Made by a program: the position numbers and the translations under genes. DNA of 64,000 nucleotides from Brachypterus glaber (taxonomy: Eukaryota > Arthropoda > Insecta > Coleoptera > Kateretidae). Location: assembly GCA_958510825.1 (NCBI GenBank), contig OY294048.1:20043589-20107588 (forward strand). The letters are read 5' to 3'. Below the pieces are notes generated by a model. That model did no database searches. It was not told where the DNA came from and saw nothing but the letters and a program-made list of their open reading frames with translations. Below are positions 55,204 through 64,000 of the stretch, piece by piece (within the stretch, counting starts at the first letter, position 1; each line of letters starts with the position of its first letter).

Positions 55204-57400
55204 AGTAATTCCACGTCAACTAGCCCCTCGATCCGGAACTCATCTCTCCGATTTTGCTGAAATTTTGCATGTCCCCATAACTTAGTGTTTATATACCCCC
55301 ATTAATGGCGTTTTGCAAAAAAATCGTTGGTTACTGAGATATTAGGGTGGGTCATTTTTTGCCTTTTTCAAAATCGGAAAACAACCATGTAATAAATTGG
55401 TAATAACTTAACTTCTGTTGAAGATGTAGACTTTAATCGTATTGATTTTTAAAGAGAATCAAATTATGGTCTAGAAAATCCATTTTTTTAACCATTCTGA
55501 CATTTCCAAGATGGCGGACCGCCATGCCAATTCGGGGAAGTTTATATTTTGTATCCCCAAAATAGCTTATCTTCGATTTTTTTTATTTTTTTACTTTTTA
55601 CTTGTATTTTTAACTACAAAAAATGAGCTCTGTGAGGAATTTAATGAAGAAACTAAATCCATTGAACAATATTATTAATTTGATTACTTATTTAATGAAA
55701 AGGGTCACCAATAACAATATACAGGGTGTGCCAAAAATATAGGAGCACCCTATACTGGGTGTCCCAGAATGTTTCGAAAATCTCTTAAGGGTAATTAGAT
55801 CTCGTCAAAATAATGCCACAAGTTCATATAAAATTTTTGGCTACGGCCCCCCTAGTCTGAGATATTTGCCCCCCTAGATGAAATAAAAAAATTATTTTTT
55901 TACTTTCTAATATTAATTGACAATTTTTTTTGAGATGTTTAAGAAAATTAATTCGCATTGAATGATTTTAACAGAAGTTTTAAAAGTTATCAGAAAAGTC
56001 GGGGGCGGACTTCCCTTATGGTTCCTAACTCCTAAATTTTTTTAGGGGTACAAATTTTAGAATTTTAATTACTTTTGTACATTCTGTAAGTAATTTTAAT
56101 CAAAAAATCACTCCACAAAAAATTCGATAAAATGAAGCGTTTCCGAGAAAAAGGCACTTTTTTAATTCAAAGGCAGGAGGACCGTAAAAAAATATTTTTA
56201 TAATTTTTCAAAAATGCTATTTATTATTTTAAAAATGTTTTTATCTCATTAAAATGAAATAAAAAGTCCATATGAAATTTTTGACTACCCTCCCCCCCTT
56301 ATATATTTAATATTTTTTAACGATTTTTTTAAGGTGCCTTTTTCTCGGAAACGCTTCATGGTATCGAATTTTGTGTAGAGTACTTTTTTGATCAAAATTA
56401 CTCACAAATGTAAAAAAATTAATGAAATGTCTAAAATTTGTAACCCTATAAATCTTAGGGGTTTACAACCATAACGGAAGTCCGCCCCTGACTTTTCTGA
56501 TAATTACGGAACTTCTGTAAAAATCATTCGATGCGCATTAATTTTCTTAAAAAACTCAATAAAAAATTGTCAATTAATATTAGAAAGTAAAAAAGTTATC
56601 CAAAAAAAAATATTTTTCTATTTCATCTAGGGGGGCAAGTATCTCAGAGTAGGGGGGCCGTAGCCAAAAATTTTATATGAAGTTGTGGCATTATTTTGAC
56701 GAGATATAATTACCCTTAAGAGATTTTGGAAACATTCTGGGACACCCTGTATAGGGTGCTCCTATATTTTTGGCACATCCTGTATATTATTATTGATGAC
56801 CCTTTTTATTAAATAAGTAATCAAATTAATAATATTGTGCAATGGATTTAGTTTCTTCATTAAATTCCTCACAGAGCTCATTTTTTTAGTTAAAATGAAA
56901 AAAAAATAGGGTATGGTCGCACATTATGGGTCATATCTCCCACAAATATGTTATTTGAGTCAAAATATTTTATAGGGACATACTACCACTAAATACAAGT
57001 AAATAGGAAAAAAATAAAAAAATCGAAGATAAGCTATTTTGGGGATACAAAATATAAACTTCCCCGAATTGGCATGGCGGTCCGCCATCTTGGAAATGTC
57101 AGAATGGTTAAAAAATGGATTTTTTAGACCATAATTTGATTCTCTTTAAAATTCAATACGATTAAAGTCTATATCTTCAATAGAAGTTAAGTTATTACGA
57201 ATTTATTACATGGTTGTTTTCCGATGTTGAAAAAGGCAAAAAATGACCCACCCTAATATCTCAGCAACCAACGATTTTTTTGCAAAATGCCATTAATGGG
57301 GGTATATAAACACTAAGTTATGGGGACATGCAAAATTTCAGCAAAATCGGAGAGATGAGTTCCGGATCGAGGGGCTAGTTGACGTGGAAATACTCTTCTG
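55204..57400. repeat. 2.2-kb palindrome, arms just over 1 kb
   Basis: The outer blocks CCACGTCAACTAGCCCCTCG and CGGAACTCATCTCTCCGATT, the middle block GGCGGACCGCCATGCCAATT and the inner block GGTGTCCCAGAATGTTTCGA all recur in inverse order, with the centre near 56250. The right arm has about 90 extra bases near 56893-56985. Arm identity is very high over most of the length. Non-coding; probably one or two nested foldback elements. Confidence 0.85.
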
Positions 57401-58762
57401 AGATATCGACCCTAAAAGCGAAAATTGAGCCATACAATGTTTTTACAAAAAAGATGGCGATTGAGATTACTCATTAGCTGACACCATATTCGAATAGAAA
57501 CGAGAGTTGTAGACAAGTGTGGCAATTGATAAGGACCAAATGGATTAAATTACAAAAAAATAAAAGAAGCGGATGTTTTCAGCCAGAAAATCCACTTTAG
57601 TTTAGTCCAGTTTTTTCATTTTTACAAAAATCGAAAGGCAAATGGGTAATTATGACCACATTTGGATTGATCAGCCAAAAGCACATGAAAATATAATAAA
57701 TATCTTGTACATTACAATTATTTTTTTAGATTTTAGGGCTAGTCGTAATTTCATGTAGAATAAAAAATAGAATTTTAAATATTTAAGACCATTAATTTCT
57801 TTATATGAGTATAAAATAGTTAAATGGAAATTATACATAACGAAAAGTTTATTAATTCATAAGATTTTATTGTAGACCCATAATATTCTTTTATGTCTTT
57901 TCTTAAAACACAATTTTAATAATAAAAGCTCTACTAAAATTTAATATCAACCTTATTATTAGAAACCCTATATTAAACCTTTACATACTTAAAACATTTT
58001 ATATGCAAATTATCTATCTACCTATAAAATCAGTGTAGATTAAGTTTAATTTCAATTTAACAATCTACGGTGCTTTTCCGGACATAAAATAGTATGTTTA
58101 TTGTTTAATAGCGAGACAAAGTGAAACATTTTTTATGGCAAGTCTTGTCTGACAGCCGAGCATGTGAGGCCATCAAAAAAAAATACGATTAATTAAAGCC
58201 AGGCGATCTTAGCACTACGCACTAGATTAAAAACGGTTGGTATTTCTATTCTGTTGCTCCAGTGTGGGAGCACCGATTTTAAGAGAGAGAGAGATGCAGT
58301 ATTTTTCGAAATCCCTTTGACCAATTAAAAAATAATTCGAAAATCTTCACAAGTTTTTCTCGGTATGACAACTTTTACTTTATTTCTTGCACGAAATCAT
58401 TTCTTTTGAATATTTGTGGGAACTACCCTACGCTATAACCGTTTTTTTTTGTTTTTTTGACAAAAATTTCTATAAACCGAGTCTACAAAATGATCTCTCA
58501 GAACTTAAAAAAATACAAAATCTTTTCTAGTTTTTAGCCATTTATTTGTTTATGGTTTATAGCCTCATGGCACTACAAGGTGTTTTATACCATATTAGAC
58601 TATTCAAATATTATAAATAATTGTATGTGCTTCAAATCACTTTAAATCCGTATTTTCATCATCTGTTTTATTTTTTTTTAACCATTATGTTCCAAGCACT
58701 TTCTTTTCAAAATCCACAATTTATAATATTGTATTTGCCATAAATCTCAAAATTGATACACC
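57401..58762. other. Non-coding stretch
   Basis: A (GA)n run is near 58282-58293. No exon or element ends were recognised. Confidence 0.35.
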
Positions 58763-58927
58763 CAGGTTAATTGTGACATGTCCTGTTATAATTCTTCTAA
58801 ACTAGTTTATATCCAATCCAACCTTGGCATTAGGTTTTTGACAGTATTAAATATTTCGCGTAAAATTTCGATTTGATTTAAACTTGTTGTTGTTTGAATT
58901 ATAACAGGACATGTCACAATTACCCTG
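58763..58927. mobile_element. 165-bp MITE with CAGG...CCTG ends
   Basis: CAGGTTAATTGTGACATGTC / GACATGTCACAATTACCCTG are inverted ends, and the match continues to TGTTATAATTC, about 33 bp. No clear target duplication. Confidence 0.75.
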
Positions 58928-59346
58928 GATGTCACATTTAGCCTAACCCACTGTAATGTTAAATATTTATAAAGTACGGTTAAAAAGCTATACGGGAATT
59001 ACAATACCAGCCGTTACTTTTCTAGTGCGCAGTGAATTAAATTTTATTTTTTTTTGAATCGCAAAAGATAAATAAAAGTTAACTATGAATAGCAGATTCG
59101 GAATGTTTCAGAATCGGTAGTTCAAAAAAACTTTGTGAAAGATCATTATCATATTAATATGAACAAATGTCAAATATATTCGACATTTTTTCCCAACTTA
59201 GTAAACAAACTGTTTTCTTTGTGTATTAATTTAAGGATCATATACCGGATTAGTTTTATTTACATTCACCCCTAAAATTAAGATTAATCTTCATTCGATA
59301 AAAACGAAACTTTGGTGATTTTTATAATTTTACATTTGCTATAAAA
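58928..59346. other. Non-coding stretch
   Basis: Nothing supported. Confidence 0.3.
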
Positions 59347-60712
59347 TGTTTTTTTAATGGAACACCCTGTAATTTTGTACATTTTTGAATTCAGCCTAAA
59401 ATTCTATGTTTAAAAAAAAATTGTTTTTTTTACTTTTTTTTCGTTTTTATTTATATCGTATAAAAACGAGATACACATAATTTAATTTAAAAATAGCGGA
59501 AAAATACTCTACAAATAAAGTTTACAGGTGATATGATGCGTAAAATTTTTCATAATGTAAAATTTTATTTTAATATACTCAGTCTATAAGCTCTGATTTT
59601 TACAAGCATGCGTGAATAACCCTGGATGTTCTATTTTTAAATTTCGACCCTCTCTAACTTGTCCTATGTTGCCAGGGCAAAAATTCAACTGTTTCCGCGA
59701 GAACCCCACCTAAAATCACATAAGCGTGTGTGACCTAAATATGCCTCATTTTAATTTATGGCTCACCAAAGAGAATAACAAGGGCTCCAAATTTTAGAGA
59801 GGATCAGTCTTGAATAGTTTTTTGTCTTGTTAATTAAAAAGTATCCAGTAGTGTCAAAAGTGAAAATGTAGTTTCTCTGAGAAATAATTTTTGAGAATTA
59901 TTCTTGAACTAATTAAAAATAGTTTTTAAACTTAAAAAATTTTGAGACTTGTAATATCAGACATAAAAATAATTTTGGACACTTATAAATATTGTTATGA
60001 ACACTGATAGAAATTTGACGAATATTAATTAACTTTGAAAAATATTCTGTAAAATTATTTAAATCACATACGAACCAGTTCTAATATTTACACTAAGAAA
60101 AATGTGGACAATAAATTGGGATTTGAAAATGATTGCGAATAGTTGCGATTTTAAACATAAAATGTTTTAATTTAGAAGTATTTAATGGAAAACCAATTTG
60201 TGGAATTACAACTTAAGGGCTTTGCATAGAAGTAGGACTTAGAAGTAAGAATTGATCTTTCATGTTCTTGAAGAATTTATTCACATTTATTTAATATATT
60301 ATTCTTAAGTTAAGAAGAAATCGTTTAATCTGTTTCCTAAGCACCATCTTACTAGAACTCATTAAGCTCCCGAATAAAGTGATAAATGGTTAAGTATATT
60401 CTCCGCTCGGGTATACTTTAAATATGACAGAAGATTGGATGGCCAACCTAACTGAGTAAGTTATAATAAAAGTTATAATTTCTGTTCGGCTATAACCGAA
60501 TTATATATCACTTCACAACATTAGTGATCGAATTTTCGACATCACAACACAGGGACATAAAAAAATACGAGTAGGTAAGTAAAAACAAGGTAAATTATGT
60601 GTATCTCGTTTTTATACGATAAAAAATTAATACGAAAAAAATAGTTAAAAAACAATTATTTTTTGATACATATAATTACTGGCTGAATACAAAAATTACA
60701 GGGTGATCCTTT
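59347..60712. mobile_element. 1.4-kb TIR element upstream of receptor exon B
   Basis: The ends share CACCCTGTAATTTT and, further in, ATCGTATAAAAACGAGATAC and ACACATAATTTA in inverse orientation (TIR about 130 bp). The interior has no recognised frame. It ends about 190 bp before the exon start, so it could affect the promoter. Confidence 0.65.
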
Positions 60713-60902
60713 AAAAAAAAACATACCTTTATACATAGGGTACCAGAACGACATTAAACTAATAATTATAATTAATTAAAAAAATATTTTTTTAATTTTT
60801 TGTAAAAATTAGTAGGAGGTAAGAAAACATTTCTTTAAAAAAGTAGATTTTTCGAAAAAAAATTCTAGAAAAGCACCGTTTATCTATTTTTCTCTGGTAG
60901 TG

Positions 60903-61092
60903 ATGGCAGATTCTACGAAAATTGTTATTTTGGAAAAAACTTTAAATTGTTTAAGAAATAGATTCATATGGCCAAAGAAAAATACTGAAATGAACCCAGG
61001 AAAATGGTTTTACATAAAAAGTATCACAATGATGGCATTTTCTATGTTTGTATTAAATGGAAACGCAATACATTTGGGAAAGTGCTTTTTCA
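60903..61092 (+). CDS. Odorant-receptor-like gene B, exon 1
   Basis: 190 coding bases give MADSTKIVILEKTLNCLRNR, FIWPKKNTEMNPGKWFYIKS and ITMMAFSMFVLNGNAIHLG, ending at donor TCA|GTAAGA in phase 1. Length, start, splice phase and about 44 of 63 residues match exon 1 of gene A at 43626, and the core RNRFIWPKKNTE.NPGKWFY is nearly invariant. Two copies on the same strand 17 kb apart suggest tandem duplication, as is usual for insect odorant-receptor clusters. Later exons are not visible before the window end; a 1.9-kb palindrome begins 50 bp after the donor. Receptor identity is inferred from the C-terminal exon of gene A, not from this exon alone. Confidence 0.6.
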
Positions 61093-61144
61093 GTAAGAAA
61101 AATAATACAAAAGTATAAAAAAAAGTAATTTCGCAAATCTGACT

Positions 61145-63010
61145 TTTCCTACACTGAGAATTTGTCGAAGTAAATACTGAACGTTTTTGCATATATGGAA
61201 CCCCACGAAAGTTTAGTAAATATTCAGTTTTATTACAGTTACCAGAACTATCACGGTGTTCCAGAAGAATTTTTAAATGGCATGACAACTTCCATTTTTT
61301 TTCTTTTTGAAATTTGTTATATGAGCTCTAATTAAAAAAAAAAATTAAAAATCGTTAGAGCCGTTTTTGAAAAAAATGTGTCCTTTAAAAAACAAAGATT
61401 TTTTTTTATATCACGCTAACATACTTGGTTTGACCTCGACGTCTTAGATTTTGACCAAACTTGGCACAGTGGTCTCACTATGGTACCAAAGTACTCCCAC
61501 CAATTTTTTCACGATACCAGGTGTCCCACCAGGTTCTTAACAAGTTATATCTCCATTATTTGAAAAGGTAATTTTTTTGTAAAAAACAGCGTTAAATGGG
61601 AGCCAAAGAAGATTTTATTGACTTATTCAAACCCCCCTCCCCATTGCTTACTCACTCCCTTGTAACTACCCCCAACCTCTGATTTTCAAATAGCACCTCC
61701 CACCCCCATTTATATCTAAGAATATGAAATTACATTTTATTTTAAATTAAACCATATATTATAAGTAGTATCTTATTCTTTTGAGAGGCTTCCAATAAAA
61801 ATTATTATTTAGTAATAATAATGTCCCACCAGGTTTTAAACGGGCTATATCTCCGATTTAAAAAGATAAAAAAGTAAAAAAAAATAAAATTTAATTGGAG
61901 TCAAAGTAGAATTTACTGACATATGCAAAACTACCCCTTATTTACCCACCCTCTTGGAACCACCTCCAACTAGTTTTTTAAATAGAACTCCCCTATTTTA
62001 CTAAAGAATATGAAAGCACATTTCATTCTAAATTTAATTAGAAAATTTTCCATAAACTTACGTTAAATTGTATCCAAAAGAAAATTAATTAATATATCCA
62101 AAACCAACTCATAATAACCCACTCTCCTGGAACCACCCGCAACTTTGTTTTAAATACCACCCTTCTATTAATAAATAATAATTGTTATTTAGAGCCCCTT
62201 AAAATGTAAGATACCACTTATAATAAATGGTTGAATTAAGAATAAAGTGCATTTTCATAGTTTTTAATAAGAATTGGGGGGGGGTGCTATTTGAAAAACA
62301 AAAGTTGGGGGTGGTTTCAAGGGAGTGGTTAAGCAAGGGGTGGTTTTGAATAAGTCAGTAAAATCTTCTTTGGCTTTGATTTAATGCTATTTTTTGCAAA
62401 TTTTAATACCTTTTCAAATAACGAAGATAAGCTATATCAAGAACTTGGTGGGACACCCAGTATAGTGAACGGAGGGGCCGTTTTGAAAAAAAATTGGTGG
62501 GACTGCTTAGGTACCATAGCGGTAGCACTATGCCAAGTTTGATCAAAATCCGAGACATCGAGGGCAAACCGAATATGTTAGCGTGAAATGTCAAAGATAT
62601 TTTCTAAAAAATACATTTTTTTCAAAATGGGCTCTAACGATTTTTAAAATTTTGGTCTTATTTTTTAAATTAGAGCTCATATAAAAAAGTCCAAAAAGAA
62701 AAAAAATGGAAGTTGTTATGTCATTTAAAAGTTCTTCTAGAACACCGTGCTATAAAAACGTTAAGTATTACTGTAACAACCAGTGAATGTTTACTAAACA
62801 TGCGTTGGGTTCCATATCTTCGCCTTCCTTACAAAGGGGCTTATCTCAAAATTACACTTATACATAAAGTGACATGTTCATTGGCAAATCAATAGACATG
62901 TCGGTATTTTGGATCAATACATTTTGAGATAATTCCCTTTGTAAGGAAGGCGACGATATATACAAAAACGATCAGTATTTAATACGGTAACGAATTCTTA
63001 GTGTTCTAAC
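61145..63010. repeat. 1.9-kb palindrome in intron 1 of gene B
   Basis: The core ends are CACGGTGTTCCAGAAGAA (61252) and TTCTTCTAGAACACCGTG (to 62749). The match continues outward to GAATTTGTCGAAGTAAATAC and its mirror near 63000. Inside, a unit starting GTCCCACCAGGTT occurs at 61523 and 61823. The right arm is split by a small MITE (62816-62957). Non-coding. Confidence 0.8.
62816..62957. mobile_element. Small MITE inserted in the palindrome arm
   Basis: CGCCTTCCTTACAAAGGGGC and TTATCTCAAAAT mirror ATTTTGAGATAA and CCCTTTGTAAGGAAGGCG. ATAT flanks both sides. The undisturbed left arm shows the pre-insertion site (CATATATGCAAAAACG, about 61180-61200, read inverted). Confidence 0.75.
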
Positions 63011-64000
63011 TCATTTAGTAAACCCCCAATAACTTTTTGTTTCTTTGGGGTATTTTTTCAAATTTGGTACGATGTATCATCTTAATAAAAGTATTTTTTC
63101 GGGGAAAAATTAAGTTAGCGGGAGTTTTTTCTTCTATTATTTTCGATTTTATTTAAAAAAATCGATTATAATTTTGGAATAACGTGTTTATTGTTGGGTA
63201 GTTTCTGTCACTTTGAAAGGGTTTCCTGTCCTTACTAAGACTGATGTTCTCTGAAAATTTGAAGTTACAATAACTAATTGGGGATAACTATTTTAAATAT
63301 AATATATTTTGGTCAATATATCGGGATAAGTAAAAAAAGTTTAGTCAATGCAAATAAAATATATTTATATTAACTGAAAAAATAGTTACATGAACTATTT
63401 TTTGACAACTAATAAATAGTTGTCCTCAATTAATTAATTAGGATTAAAAACGCAATTTATTTCTAAAACAAATTAACACTGCCATATTTTAAAAACAGTT
63501 TAACACACTTGACTTAAAATTTGGACCAATGGTTTTTTTGACACGCAGAATTTTGTTTGATCAAGTTAAAAGTCTTTATATCAAAGCTTTGTTGAAATAC
63601 AGGGTTATTTAGAAATAAATTCAAAAAAAATTAAATAGGTCATTCTACATTAAAAAATATGAAAAAAAGTTGCTATAAAGGTTGGTCCGGAAATCAGTCC
63701 TAAGGGAGCTAGGACCCTTTTAAGGGTACATCTAAAAAGTTGTTTTTATTTAATATTTCTGGAACCCTATAAACCACAGTAACAAATTTTTGCACATGCC
63801 TTAATATTAATAAATCATTTCGTGTATTTTTTATTTGGTAATTTTATCCAGAGACGTTCAAAATGGGGAGACGATATCACTTTTTTGCCCCAAACTTAAT
63901 AAAATATTAATCTTCAATTAAAAATACATAAGAAAAGGTATTCTATATGTATGTAACACCGTAGGACGAACTGTTTTCGAAAAAATGGCAATTAATTCAC
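63011..64000. other. Non-coding stretch, probably intron of gene B
   Basis: No exon, splice-flanked frame or repeat boundary was recognised. Confidence 0.35.

Overview
The window looks like a gene-poor, AT-rich piece of an insect nuclear genome. The best taxonomic clue is a set of exons that read as the insect-specific odorant-receptor family (7tm_6): two paralogous first exons (43626-43815 and 60903-61092, same length, about 70% identical by eye, same phase-1 splice donor) and one C-terminal exon (47960-48160) with the conserved S-x-R-P / L-x-A pattern. A beetle is possible, but the order cannot be fixed from sequence alone. No bacterial-style genes, operons, CRISPR arrays or rRNA are present.

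Almost everything else is mobile DNA, much of it nested. 0-3.5 kb: a mariner-like transposon with long terminal inverted repeats (TIRs) and one intact transposase (2006-3085, minus), interrupted by a 628-bp hAT-type element with a perfect 8-bp target duplication. 4-8 kb: hairpin elements, a degenerate minisatellite and a TTAA-flanked piggyBac-type element. 8.0-10.9 kb: a Tc1-type element with about 706-bp TIRs and a broken transposase. 12.1-16.1 kb: a non-LTR retrotransposon with an ORF1 remnant and an endonuclease/reverse-transcriptase ORF split by one frameshift. 16-35 kb: MITEs, foldbacks, dispersed repeats, a 1.6-kb element with mirror-image copies of a 12-mer (24.4-26.0 kb), facing minisatellite arrays (27.2-28.5 kb), a 0.95-kb palindrome (30.8-31.7 kb) and a 1.9-kb TIR element holding part of a cysteine-rich insect protein (31.8-33.7 kb). 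35-49 kb: two opposed copies of a CACTAG-ended element, and receptor locus A split by an assembly gap (44086-44285) and a 3.1-kb composite TIR element. 50-64 kb: a TA-flanked foldback, a tRNA-headed SINE, a 2.2-kb palindrome, a 1.4-kb TIR element, and receptor locus B exon 1 followed by a 1.9-kb palindrome.

The working content is therefore small: one transposase that may still be active, and one or two chemoreceptor loci whose introns are packed with transposons. Boundaries of non-coding elements were found by eye from inverted repeats and are approximate unless a target duplication is stated.
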